Shown one piece after another: positions 36,562-47,827 of a stretch of 64,000 bases of DNA. The DNA is taken from positions 124,001 through 188,000 of the forward strand of contig JALLLT010000032.1 in NCBI GenBank assembly GCA_025266875.1. The letters are read 5' to 3'. Position numbers and translations under genes: made by a program. The first letter of the stretch is position 1. Each line of letters opens with the position of its first letter. The DNA comes from Fennellomyces sp. T-0311. Its lineage: Eukaryota > Mucoromycota > Mucoromycetes > Mucorales > Lichtheimiaceae. Below the pieces are notes generated by a model. That model had not been told where the DNA came from. It was given only the letters and a program-made list of their open reading frames with translations, and did not search any database.

Positions 36562-36722
36562 CACTGCAAAAAATTTCGATGGTTAAAAGTGGTTACAGCT
36601 GTTAAACATAAGCTTTTTAACCACTTGTATTACCATTTTTAGCAACTCAGGCGGTTAAAAAGCTTATGTTTAACCATTTCAAAAAACCATTCACCAAAAT
36701 TCACCAAAAATTATTTGCAGTG
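36562..36722. mobile_element. 161-bp palindromic MITE with CACTG termini
   Basis: The element begins CACTGCAAAAAATTT and ends AAATTATTTGCAGTG, an imperfect terminal inverted repeat. It is flanked by TTT on both sides (36559-36561 and 36723-36725), a 3-nt target duplication. A perfect inner inverted repeat, GTTAAACATAAGCTTTTTAA plus CC, faces its complement across a loop of about 30 nt, so most of the element can fold into a hairpin. CACTR-type ends and a 3-nt duplication are the signature of CACTA/EnSpm-type transposons. It has no coding capacity. It sits in an exon of the monocarboxylate-type pseudogene. Confidence 0.75.
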
Positions 36723-37480
36723 TTTGTCCGCGCTGCTTATGGTTTATCCTTATTAACGAGTGAATACCAACTGAACTAAAATTGACCAAGACAAGAGATA
36801 TGCTTGATCTCAGCTTACTGAAAAACGTTAACTTGATGATCTGAATTATTGCGGGATCAATTTAATTTTACGCTTTGAAAATATGTTCATATTTCTACCT
36901 TGTGAGTATTGCTTATAAGCGAATGGATCGAGCAATACAATTAACGGATGTCTGGGTACTTTTTAGCTTATGCCACTCGGATCGACCTTTCAGATACGCA
37001 AGGAGCAGCTGTTGTTTCAGTATTATCTGGAGTGAGACTTTTTGGATGAATTGTCAACTAAGTTTTAAGACTTTCTCGTCTACAGTTTGACTTCGTCTTA
37101 ATAGCACTTTAAACAATGATGCTTAGAATGTTTGCAGATAAATTTGGGAATCTAAGCACATTAATCATTGCAATGACAATCGCCACTGTATCAGTTTTAA
37201 TTCAATGGATATTTGCGGACAGCTTCGCACAGCTAATAGCTTATTGGGTAGTTTGTGGCTTTATTTTGGGATGCTACTTTTCAATAGGTAAATCTCGCGT
37301 TAGTGAAAGCACTATCATTGAGCTTTTTAATTTGGAAAGAGTTCGCATGTTTATATACTTTATTAGCTGCGCCTGTGACCTTGGATATTGTGGGAATGAA
37401 GTAATACCCTGCCACTTTAGGTCTGCGGATATTTCCGCTTTTCGGCAGTGTGTTTGGGGCGGAAGTCGCAAGTAATCTCG

Positions 37481-39059
37481 AGTCAGTCAACAATCATGGA
37501 GCGCCATCTCTTTACTGAAAGCTTATCTCCGGTGTAGCTTACGGTACATCTGCTGTGTTTTCTCTTTCTCTTAAATTTTGAATGGGAAAAAGAGTGATCG
37601 CAGAAATCTGATATGCATACCTTAGTGTCATTTGTAGTGTGCACATCTTCTATGTATATAGTTATTTTTTTTGTATGTAAAAATAATTTTCCAAGTAGAG
37701 AAATGAAGATGGAATTCTTACCACACCACGCTGTACGGGACATCAAGGAGTTAATATACAAATGCAAAAAGAATTTCATATGAAATAGTTGAGCACAAGC
37801 TTATTATGGAGCGTGATCCGCACAAAACGACAGAACTTATGATATAAGATTCATCTGCCATGCAGATGGAGATCATATCTTATTATAGTCATCAACACCC
37901 CCTCGGGCAAAAAAAGGACCTGCCAAAGATCATACCACGTTTCGCATTTTACTCCTGAATGTCGTGTTCTCATTGTCAGCGACGTTTCAGGGCAGACCGC
38001 ATTGAATTGGTACTAAATCGAGAACAATGGCTTTGCTTTTTGCGGGGCAAAAAAAATTTGGAGCCATACAAAAAGGACGTAACGGCGGCCGATGGCAAGA
38101 TCGTGACACGACGGTTAGTGCTACCAGTAATGATCCCGCGGTAATAATGGGAAAGTTATAGGTTAGTACTTTTTCGGACTGACTTAAACCCAAGCCCAAA
38201 GGTGCTGACATCCAGAAACTCGTGTTTGACAGAGAGTGAACCCACGGCAATATGGAGATAGCTTGCTCCGGTAAATGACTCCTGCTTTTGCTTCCATAAG
38301 TCATCATGGCCATGCATTATGGGAGCCAAAATCGCTGACATAGCGTCTAGGACAGGATGGTGCAGGGGGTAATTTACGAGTCGCGTTGCACTTGGACATT
38401 TCAGGGCAGCACAGGACAGGGTCCAATGATATAATTCCCTATCGAATCAATAAGCATCAACGATCGACGCTTTTAATTTCTGAAATTAAGCTGTAGTTTA
38501 ATTTGTGAGAGTTTATTCGATGGATCCGAAAGTATTTTTAATTTAGCTTAGATAAGTACAGTATTTTATTTGACGAACAGGAAAGTTTTTTTCATATTAT
38601 TAAAGTGTATTCAAAGGTGATGCAGGAAAAGCCTCCAATGATAAGGGGGTCCAATAAAGGAAATCGTGGGATCGTATCAGAGTCGTACGTGTGAAAAAAA
38701 GGGTGGTTTTGACAACTGGCACGGGGTAGGGAAAAGTGGATAAATGCTCCTATAAAGAGCACGGTTAGCAAGTTTTCTCCTTAAGCATTGTAGGGCACTT
38801 ATGTATGCATGAGCGTATGGCTCTCCTACTGAGTGTTGGGGCTCAAATTTTATGTCGTAAGAGAATATTATAAATGAGGAGAACAGGCACCACTAAATCA
38901 GTGTAACAGAAAGACTATATATACCATCGCCTGGGAGCACAAAACTCCACATCCCCACTAAGTTTTACTGATTGGTGCAAGTTCAAACCATTTTCTTCTC
39001 ACTTTTTCCCCCTTTCTCTTTCACATCTTTACTTCCTTTTTTTTGCTCGCTCACATCTC
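37481..39059. other. Gene-free stretch
   Basis: No supported gene. A short frame at 37959-38144 contains CSHCQRRF but no complete zinc-finger pattern. The last 150 nt are a pyrimidine-rich leader for the following gene. Confidence 0.4.
38916..38923 (+). promoter_or_regulatory. TATA-like box of the 7TM gene
   Basis: TATATATA lies 144 nt upstream of the start codon and is followed by a long CT-rich leader, as expected for a fungal promoter. It is a motif match only. Confidence 0.35.
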
Positions 39060-40808
39060 ATGGATGTAGAACAAACTGAGTTCTGGAGAATATGTGATGA
39101 TAAGGGTGTCTGTCATTGCGATTGGCGTCTCACCGCGACTGGCTGCGAGGAAGAATCCGCATTGAAAATAATGTACATCATTAACGCTGTGGCATCTGCG
39201 TTCCTCACAGTTGCTGGTAATACACAAAGCCATCAGTTTGTGCGATCAAAACAAAATAACATTAGTTTTTTTTTCAGTCATTATCATTCTGTTTCGACGG
39301 TCATATTTCCAGAACCAAACGCTACTGGATCGTCGTTCAATCATTCCTAGACCGAAGCCAATCGAGACCATGGCAATATTCGGGATTATTTTTCATATCT
39401 GTAAGAGTTTGATGACACCTATGTGGCTCATCGTTTCGGCAATAATTAATTTATGATGTTTTTTGTAGTACGAATGATTCACGCGATCATTCTTGTGGCA
39501 GATGGGGTACCAAATGTGGCATTTCGCTCATGTATGGTCTATTGTTTCCATGATTTTTGTGTTTCTGACTTTTTTGTGTGTGTGGTAGTTTTCTTTGAAT
39601 TTGGATGGCCGTTTATTTTTTGTGCAGTTTCTTGCTATCTTTTCGGAATCGCGCATACCTTAGCAAGTGTAAGTGGGGAATCTGTGCAACATTTTTTATG
39701 TACGAACATAAGATTTTCTCACCAGTTTTATTTGTACGTGGCTTTTTCAACAGAGTAGCAAAATTATCTACGAGAATTGGGTACGCTCACCTTATATTAT
39801 TGATGGCGCATTTTTCGCCATCATCTCCTTACCTTTTATTTCGAACGTCGTTTGCGCGATCGCTGCTGGTATATATGCGTTAAGGGCTGACATCACTTTG
39901 GCGGCGGCTTTCACCAGGGCAACATACTATCTTTGGGTATTTCACATCGCCATTCTTTCGGTTTTGATCCTATATGCTGGTCTCCGCTTGATCCGTTTAT
40001 TACGACGACACTTCCTCAGCAAACCAGGAACGACTCCGGAGGATTTAGAAAAGTTTCACCTCGGGGCACTCAAAGTCAAGATCATTATTATGACAGCATT
40101 CTGCTGTCTCATGGTGTTCATGGTGATCGTCATTCTTTACGCTTCGTTCCGAACCGAGATCACAACATATATGCCATATAATTTTGCATTGGCCGTGGTA
40201 ACGACATTCACCGGAGTTATTGGAACCTGCGGCATTATTTTTGCGGTCATTTTAGAGTAAGCTCATAGCTACCTTTTATATATGTGATGATAGGTATAAC
40301 TCACATCTTATTTTTATAGTCCTCGCATTGCATCATTGTCTGGTCTTACAGGTTCTAGCTCTGGTAGCGCCGAAGCCACAGCAATGTCGAACTCGCGTTT
40401 GGTAAGTATCGGATACTTGACAAATCAAAGTGTTTTTGGAACTAAACGGCATGCTGTCAATAGTCAAAATGGGTTAACAACAGAAGTGGTGTAACGACTG
40501 GTGCAACGAGTGGTGTAACGAGTGGTGTGACGAGTGGGATAACAACTATCGGAAGTGTGGCACCAGGCATTACCAGTAGTGAGTTGGCAAAGTTCAGAAT
40601 GCACCCGCCGTTAGAGAAGATCTCTATCGAAATGGACCCTGTTCCGCGAACCAGCAGCCAACTTCAGAGAGTAGAGTATTCTGAACCTGAATCGCATACC
40701 CAAAGTCGTGTTGAGGAGGATCAATATCAGTATAATGCGATGACAAGTACAATTCGTGCCAAGCCACGCAACGCATTCTACGCAGACGGTTATAGCTACC
40801 ATGCTTGA
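39060..40808 (+). CDS. Seven-transmembrane receptor-like protein
   Basis: Seven exons (39060-39216, 39278-39400, 39469-39531, 39589-39668, 39754-40256, 40320-40401, 40464-40808) join to 450 codons. The N-terminal 33 residues are polar with four cysteines (ICDDKGVCHCDWRLTATGCE) and look extracellular. Hydrophobic segments follow at about residues 34-60, 80-106, 115-141, 155-184, 198-222, 250-273 and 283-308, giving seven helices. The loop between helices 5 and 6 is charged (RRHFLSKPGTTPEDLEKFHL). The last 140 residues form a Ser/Thr-rich tail with short tandem G-V-T-S repeats. The layout is that of a G-protein-coupled receptor or fungal 7TM protein, but I cannot assign a class. It is intact and isolated in gene-poor DNA, with a TATA box and CT-rich leader upstream. 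Confidence 0.75.
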
Positions 40809-43436
40809 CATCCTCCACCAGCAACTATCTTGAAGAAAAACCTTGCACCTAATCCCTCATGATCGTTGCGATTGATTAATACCGTTTCTATTATTAGTAC
40901 AACCCTTACATATGTTTTAATACCCGTAGTAGCTTTCTCTTGCGTACCATACACGTACCATTAACTTTCTATAATTATGATAAATTGTTGTTACCACCTT
41001 GTGTACATATCAGAAATACATTAACTTTTAAAGAAATTCACTCAGCGCACTAGCCCGATATGATTGATCATTTATTTTTCTTATAAAATGTGATACAGCG
41101 GGGTCAGTGTTGTATATAGGCAACGACTTGCACTAATTTCAGCTTAGGTAATTATTTAGCCGAGATTCCGGTCGATCGATCACTTCAGGGAGGGTAGCCC
41201 TGCAAATAAAAGCAATGGCCAGACGTTGATGATATCTGTCAAGGCAAGGGTCACTTGTATAAAAAGTTTAACCAAAGTTCTGTGGAGTTTGGCTCGCTCT
41301 TTGTACTTTAATTGACAACAGTAGTACAAGCGTAAAAAACGCGGCGTTGTCAAGCAAGCCTACGGCTTATCGACCTGATGTCGCTGAAGTCATCCGGCAG
41401 TTCGGATTACTTTTACATACTAGATACCAAGCACGTATTTACAATATATCATGAGCCTCTAACAGATGTAACAAATAATTATACTGGAAATTAGTAGATT
41501 GTGTTTTGATAATTAGCTCGATATGTTGTCACAGCAGCGGCGTCCTTTACCCCTTCTCGCATCAACAGGTACCTCGATATTACTTTTCTTCTCGCATTGC
41601 TCGGCTTTGCCATACAACCATTTTTTTTGATCTGAGACACAACGCTGCTTAAAGCCGACAGTATCCCGATCAGGCTTCTTGAAAGCAACAATAAGCTTGC
41701 ATTAGTCGCTACACTCATTACCGGTTGGTCCCTTGTCAAATTTCGGCCCGACTTACCAATGATCTGCATATGATCTTGGTGATCGCAATTTAGACTACAA
41801 TAGGTAGTTTGACATAATCATTCTAGTGCTTATCCTAATGTATCTGATACCCCTGGTTATTTTTCCTTCATCAATTCTCGATCTATAGAAATACGTACCA
41901 CATACATGCATCTGTATTTTAATCTATGTTGCATAATATAGTTCAAAAGAAACTCCCGTCTTGCTCCCTGTAAAATGCTCGTATGTTAACGAGCGCCTCT
42001 TTTTGGTAGTCTGGACTGCGTATCATTTGAGGTCAGTAAACTTTGGCAGGTTTAACAAGAGGCGCATCGCGGGCTTTCAACAGTTTTTGTCATCTTACAG
42101 CATTCAAAAAGGTCCAGTCCAAATCACGATGCGACTAAACTTTGACAGGCAATATATATGTCGATTCACGGATCGGGTACCATGTCTTTGCTCCCTTTTT
42201 TTTATTCACAGTGTGGTATGACCGTGTAACTCATCATTAAAAACAAGCTTGCTTCTTGAGAAAGCTTACTGTTCTGGGTAAGAACGAAGAAAATCCGAAA
42301 CGAGTTTACCATGAGCACGTGAGCTTAGACATAAACCAAAATGAGGATAGGGTAACGTCAGACAACAAGTTAATGATGCTAAGATGACCAAGAAAGAAGT
42401 TGCTTGGCTCCGCCCTCCATATCTTCACAGTATCTTATCCATCGATGTTATAACTCCAAACTATTTATCTCACTAAAAATTTATTTCTTCTCACTTATAA
42501 TACTATTTGTACTGTTTTGTTTCATAACGAAACTAGAAGAGAAACCAGTTTCAACAAAGGAAACCCGTCTTGCACCCAGCAAAAGGACGCTTTACCTAAT
42601 ATGAATTACACCCCCTCTCCCCTTGGTCCGCGCCGTATAAGTGCATGGACAAAATTTCTCACAAACGAGTCGAGACTGATAGGAAATTTTAATAATAAGC
42701 TTTTGGACCGGGAGTTTTCTTTACCAAGCTGATGATGTTTCATGCTTTTTATAGTGCGGAGCTTGTGGATTGGTAATATAATGCAGCTTGTAGATTTGAC
42801 TTGCGACTTGGCGAAAAGGTATACACCGTCTTAATGCGCGTTGAAAATCACGCTAGTGCAAAAATAGTATGTAGCTTGTGAAAGGTTACAATGTTGATTT
42901 TTTTCTACAAGAAAAAAGAAAACAGTGGACACTTCCAAATCGAGTGCATGACGTCAAACGTGTATATTACCAGGTGAACCGTGGGTTGCCAAGGTCACCT
43001 CCCATGACTACTACCTAGAATGGGTCTGATTGTGTGGGGCATTGCAGGATTTTGGAAGTTCTAAAAAAAGTATCATCTGTTTAAAACGTTTTGAACAATT
43101 CGCGGGTCACCGGGACCTTGAATTTATGTTTCGGGCAGCAGTGCGTCATTCGGAGAGCACAGAAGCTAACCAGGTTGTGCATTGATCAATCATATCAGGC
43201 TATCAGAGTTATCAAATATAGGAGGGGTGATCACACGCTGGCTCTAAAAGATATAGCGGGATCAATGGAAGAGGATGCATATTGCCGCATTGGTAAATTA
43301 TCATGTCAATTTTTTCTTTCACAGCAAAAAGGTAATTGAATGTGGGGGGTTTAGTTTGAGTGAGGAAGAAAAGAAGGGGGATACGCGGAGATAAGAGACA
43401 GGGTATTATGTGAGATACTGTATATGCAAGTTGCTT
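40809..43436. other. Gene-poor stretch
   Basis: About 2.6 kb without a supported gene. Frames at 41491-41769 (minus), 41961-42221, 42404-42732 and 43091-43339 (plus) show no domain I recognise and no clear splice partners. The right end contains the 3' flank of the P5C reductase gene. Confidence 0.4.
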
Positions 43437-44439
43437 TTAATCTTGGGAAAGTTCCTCGGCGAGCTGCTGGCCACGTCGTTGAGCAGCAAATACAGCGTCT
43501 TGCATGACCTGTCTTATGTTATTGCCTTCCATTGACTTGATGGCAGCCTCGGTGGTTCCTTTGGGAGATGTGACCTTTCGACGCAGGGTTGCCAAGTCAT
43601 CCTCGGATTCCTGTGCCATGCGAGCTGCACCGACGCATGTTTGTAGTGTCAGGGCCTTTGCATCTTCGGCTGACAGGCCTGCTTCGATTCCGGCGTTTTC
43701 TGTAAGCAATTCATAGATCAATTAGAATCACATAAGCATGGATCACTGCGAATGTCAACTTACGCATTGCCTCCATAATGAGGAAGAAGTATGCCGGGCC
43801 ACTGCCGCTGATGCCTGTGACAGAATCAACGAGAGCCTCCTTCTGAACCCATGATACTTGCTTTGCGATTGAATGCATGATTGACTCGGTTACAGAGCGC
43901 TGTTCTGGCTTTACATTGGCATTGGCATAGAGGCCGACCGCTCCTTCTGCGATCAGGGCAGGTGTATTTGGCATGCAGCGGACAATTGCCGCTGAGTCAG
44001 AAGAAAGCCACTGTGACATTGCGTCTGTTGTGATGCCGGCAGCGATCGAAATGATCAGCACGGAGGGATTCTTTAAGAGAGCCGAGCTCAGGTTTATGAG
44101 GACGCTCTTGAGGACCTGCGGCTTGACGGCAAGGACAACCACGTCGGCTCCGTCTACTGCGGCTTCATTGTCACTTGAGCTCACCAGGTCCGGGTAGCGG
44201 GTCTCCATGTACTTTCGGCGCTCCTCGAAGGGCTCCGAGTAGCGAAGACGGGAGCCTGGGTGACCGCTTGAGTGAAGACCGGCAAGGATGGCTTCAGCCA
44301 TGTTGCCGCCACCAATGAAGGTTATAACAGGACGTTGGTTAGATGCAGATACCATTGTGGAGAAATGTGAAGTGATAGACTGGAGCCTTTGCTGGACCAC
44401 AGAAGTAGTGAAAGTTGCAGCGGATCGGTAGAGAGACAT
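43437..44439 (-). CDS. Pyrroline-5-carboxylate reductase
   Basis: Two exons, 43764-44439 and 43437-43699, separated by a 64-nt intron, give 312 codons. The Rossmann motif ITFIGGGNMAEAILAGL, the active-site region VRCMPNTPALIAEGAVGLYA, SGSGPAYFFLIMEAM, and the C-terminal TLRRKVTSPKGTTEAAI helix are all present. The enzyme reduces pyrroline-5-carboxylate to proline with NAD(P)H, the last step of proline synthesis. I start at 44439 (MSLYRSAATFTT). This leader is basic and Ser/Thr-rich and could be mitochondrial. An in-frame ATG at 44484 would add 15 residues, and an internal one (MVSASNQRP) would give a cytosolic form. Confidence 0.93.
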
Positions 44440-44761
44440 GTTGTATTTATACTGATGGGAGGTCAAAGCACAGATGAAATGCAAGCAAGAAGTTTTTTTT
44501 CTGTCCCCCCAAGCAAGTTACTTAAGAGCACCCCCGACCGGTCACGATTCTGACTCATGCTTTATATGGTATAACGTCCTTTCATCAACAGCTCTTCACC
44601 TGGGAGACACATGAAAATCCAATTGGACCCTATTCTGTCGTCATTCATTCTCGTCGTTTACTGGCGACTGATAACGATCATCCTCACCCAACGCTTTTGA
44701 TCTAATCTCCCAAGATCAGTCCTTCCCCCCTCTCTCGCTGTCTGCGGTATGACGTCGCCAC

Positions 44762-45667
44762 TTACTTCAATAGTGCAGCCTCGACCGCATCGTCGCTGAA
44801 TCGCGGCCCCACATAATCCACGAAGCGCACCAAATTGGCCACAAGCATCCCGCCCTTGTACGCCAGAATCGCAGGCGACCCCACAAGATCGAACTCCAGA
44901 TCCGCTGCCGACACACGGATAAATTTGGCCAGTGCGTACTTTCGTGCCAAGTCCACCAGGTAATCGTCTAGCTTCCTGCACGCAGAAATAGACTAAGATA
45001 ACACATACACACGCTTTAGCCTACTTTCTTTCTTTCCTTTCTCTTTTTTTTTCGTTATCTATTCCAATTACCTCATCATACAGATGCACCACCACCGGCA
45101 CTGTGCGCCACTCCTTGTCTATCACTGTTGCATAATCATCTGCTGCAATGTCCTCTACACTCCCAAACACTCGGTGCATCATTCGGGACTTTGGGTTATT
45201 CAGCCGTTTCAATTCTCCTAACCGTTGTTCTCTATATCGTCGAATTGCCTCCTCGTCGTCTTCGTCCAGCAAATCGTCACTTTCCTCCTCATCACTGGGC
45301 GGATGCTGTATTACGAGCTCCCTGGCTGACTCGTCTTCTCTGTATGTTGTTGTCGTAGGAGCTTTGGCAAGCATTTTGGCGTTGTATAGCCTGCGCTCCT
45401 CTGCCTGTGCATCACGTTGCTCTCGTTGATAGTGCGCGTGGTCAGCCAGCACACCTTTGGGCCCTGTCTGCGGACCCATCTGACGCTCCGGAAACTGTGC
45501 CTGACCAGATCAGTTGCAAGATCAGCACTTGATTTGGATGGATGGAGGTGCGCCATTAAACAAAAAACAGAAGGCTAATTTACGTGAGCAGGTTCTTCGT
45601 ATTCGGGCTCTGATCCGCTGTCCTGGTCAGCGCCCTTTTCAATGCGAGCGAGCAGTGGGTCATTCAT
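44762..45667 (-). CDS. Phosducin-like protein (PhLP1/PDCL-like)
   Basis: Three exons (45584-45667, 45072-45500, 44762-44992) join in phase 0 to 247 codons. Features are GPKGVLADHAHYQ near the N-terminus, a long acidic/coiled region (PPSDEEESDDLLDEDDEEA), RRYREQRLGELKRL, then a thioredoxin fold. The fold contains FGSVEDIAADDYATVIDKEW, VVHLYDE, FIRVSAADL and LAYKGGMLVANLVRFVDYVG. This is the order seen in human PDCL. Such proteins help the CCT chaperonin fold and assemble G-protein beta-gamma dimers, and in filamentous fungi they are needed for G-protein signalling. The last acceptor was set by homology (SISACRKLDD). The gene lies head-to-head with ARF6, 363 nt apart. Confidence 0.85.
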
Positions 45668-46030
45668 GGCGTTCTGGAGACGGTGTGGTTGCGTGTTGCT
45701 ATGCCAACTCCGATATAGCAATCCTATTTTTATATTGGATTGATGTTCCTGAAAGCTTGACCATATTAAGACATCAATAACCAAAACGAAAGAGAGCACT
45801 TTGGAGAAGAGGGGGAGAGCAGGAGGAGGAGATAGAGCGAGTCAGAGACAGTGAGCCGGCATGGCAATATATTGATTGTGGTGCTTGGGCGCGTTCATTT
45901 GAGAACCAAATTTTGTCACCAAAGCGACGGCTCCTTTCAATATCAATTTCATACGACTTTTTCAACACAAAAAAAACTCTTGCCTCTCCTTTATTTTTCC
46001 TCTCTCGCTCATCTCTCGGTATAGTTCATC

Positions 46031-46714
46031 ATGGGCGCCAACATGTCAAAAGCTCTTGCCAAGCTGTTCGGCAGCAAGGAAATGCGCATTCTCATGCTCG
46101 GTTTGGATGCTGCTGGCAAAACTAGTGAGTGTCGAGATGATGAGCATTGTCCCGGGCAAATCCACTAATCGCCTGCCTCGCTGCAGCCATTCTCTATAAG
46201 CTAAAGTTAAACCAATCCGTGACAACGATCCCAACCGTCGGCTTTAATGTGGAATCGGTCACGTACAAGAACGTAAAGTTCAACGTCTGGGTAAGTTTAT
46301 TTTGGACTTTAGCTCCCCTCCCCTAGAGGGCAACAGGCGACCTTGTCTGACGCACCGTGTGTATTCTAGGACGTAGGAGGACAGGATAAGATTCGCAACC
46401 TGTGGAGACATTATTATACGGGCACCCAAGGCTTGATCTTCGTGGTGGATTCGCAGGATCGTGATCGTATTGACGAAGCGCGTCAGGAACTGCACCGCAT
46501 TATCTCTGATCGTGAAATGAAGGACTGCTTACTACTCGTGTTCGCCAATAAGCAGGATCTGCCCGGCGCCATGTCACCCGCCGAGGTGACAGAGAAGCTC
46601 GGCCTGCACAAGATGCGCGACCGCGCGTGGTACGTCCACCCCTCGTGCGCTACCACGGGCGACGGTTTGTTTGAGGGCTTGAACTGGTTGAGTCAGAATG
46701 TCAAAACCAAGTAA
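46031..46714 (+). CDS. arf6: ADP-ribosylation factor, ARF6 type
   Basis: Three exons (46031-46124, 46187-46290, 46370-46714) join to 180 codons. All GTPase motifs are intact: [55 protein letters not shown] and [13 protein letters not shown]. Gly2 is present for N-myristoylation. The [13 protein letters not shown] effector region and REMKDC segment fit the ARF6 branch rather than ARF1. The start [14 protein letters not shown] is a few residues longer than animal ARF6. The protein should cycle on the plasma membrane and endosomes and control membrane traffic, actin and polar growth. It converges on the ECHDC1-like gene with 180 nt between the stop codons. Confidence 0.95.
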
Positions 46715-46894
46715 CAAAAGTAAAACGAACCAAAGAGTATCCCTTATCTTACATAATAGTAGCCCTTCGCCCTCCATCCTCTTCTTTCCCTCTCCCGCCC
46801 TAGTTATATTATTTTGTTTTCCCTGTCATTTATTTATATACGTTATCCACAGCCTCTTCTCCCTCCATGCCTTATATATGTGTTTTTGTTCCTC

Positions 46895-47827
46895 TTAAAT
46901 TTTGGATAATCCCGCCAACTCGGCCAACACCGATGCATCAAACGCTTCATCTTGCTCCAGATCTGCTCGCACTACTAGCTTCTTCATGCCGCGCACCGCT
47001 CCCGGTGTCACGCGTTCGTTGGTTCGCTCGTCAAAGATAAAACCCTTGAGGAACGTGACACTGCCTTTGAGACACGCCTCGTACGCATCCGCGCTACCAC
47101 GTGCCACTTCCACCACCACATCTGCTAGTCCGACTTGCTTCGCCATGTGTGCATCAACTTTCGGCGCACTGCCTAGAAGCAGCAGAGCATGTTTTCGACC
47201 GATGCGGTTGACCAAACGACGTGCACCGCCTAATTACATCTCTTGTGAGTCTTCGGTTTCCGTCATCTCTTTATTGCGCCCTTACCCCACGGTGAGCTGA
47301 CTCCCATACGCGTCTGAACAAAACGCAAAAACGTTGTGGATGCCATGCAGATGTAATCAAAAGCTGTCAAAAGCTCAGTGCCTCCACCCAACGCTGGACC
47401 GGCCATCGAAGCCACTGTAATCATTGGCAACCGAGCAAATTTCGACAGTGTATTGTGCATTAAATGGTTCACATGGCTTGCCATACCGGGACTTCTCAAG
47501 TGCTCCTGTGCAAACGATAGGTCTTTTCCATATATGAGTACCACTCGAAAACCCGTCATTTTTTAATTTACCTAAGCCTGCACAGAATGCTTTTTTAGCG
47601 CTACCAGTGACAATAAGGGCAACCATATCGCGAGGATCCTGTTGCTCAATTTGGACCACGATTTCATAAAACTCGACCATCATTTTGCCGCTGAACGCAT
47701 TTTGCCGTTCTGGATTGTCAATCGTGATCAACCCTATACCGGGAGCATAATTCGGGTCGTACTGGACTGAACCATCGCCTAGTGATCGTAGCTTAGCTAC
47801 TGCAGTTGCAAGGGTATCGGCTGCCAT
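46895..47827 (-). CDS. Enoyl-CoA hydratase family protein, ECHDC1-like
   Basis: Three exons (47572-47827, 47286-47522, 46895-47229) give 275 codons. The crotonase fold is evident: GIGLITIDNPERQNAFSGKM, KKAFCAGLDLSF, MITVASMAGPALGGGTELL (oxyanion-hole loop), and RFVQTRMGVSSPWGGARRLV. The RFV...MG..PSWGG pattern and the NTL..F.RLP segment resemble human ECHDC1 (ethylmalonyl-CoA decarboxylase, a metabolite-repair enzyme) more closely than mitochondrial short-chain enoyl-CoA hydratases. I infer a clean-up or acyl-CoA decarboxylase-type role, without proof. The start is the first true ATG; a UUG nine bases upstream is not needed. The intron 1 acceptor was selected because it restores the FCAGLDLSF motif. 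Confidence 0.85.

Larger units (their letters stand above)
35420..37480 (+). pseudogene. Decayed monocarboxylate-type MFS transporter
   Basis: Recognisable fragments in order are an N-terminal DGRCAWIIPLG (a degenerate DGGYGWVVV motif, near 35610), EIQLTFVGTLLQVVALASIF (near 35960), IWQLYLMINLCTGIGIAFLV (near 36190), RIIPQWYVKYRSTAFDIQAT (near 36345), and the second-half MFADKFGNLSTLIIAMTIAT (near 37130). These are the hallmarks of fungal MCH/monocarboxylate-porter-like proteins. Stops and frame changes separate the fragments. The exon around 36500-36560 is interrupted by the MITE at 36562-36722. The gene is therefore dead. Confidence 0.65.

Noticed and set aside
41491..41769. 92-codon minus-strand frame
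   Set aside because: It has no domain, no splice partner and no similarity to the families decaying nearby.
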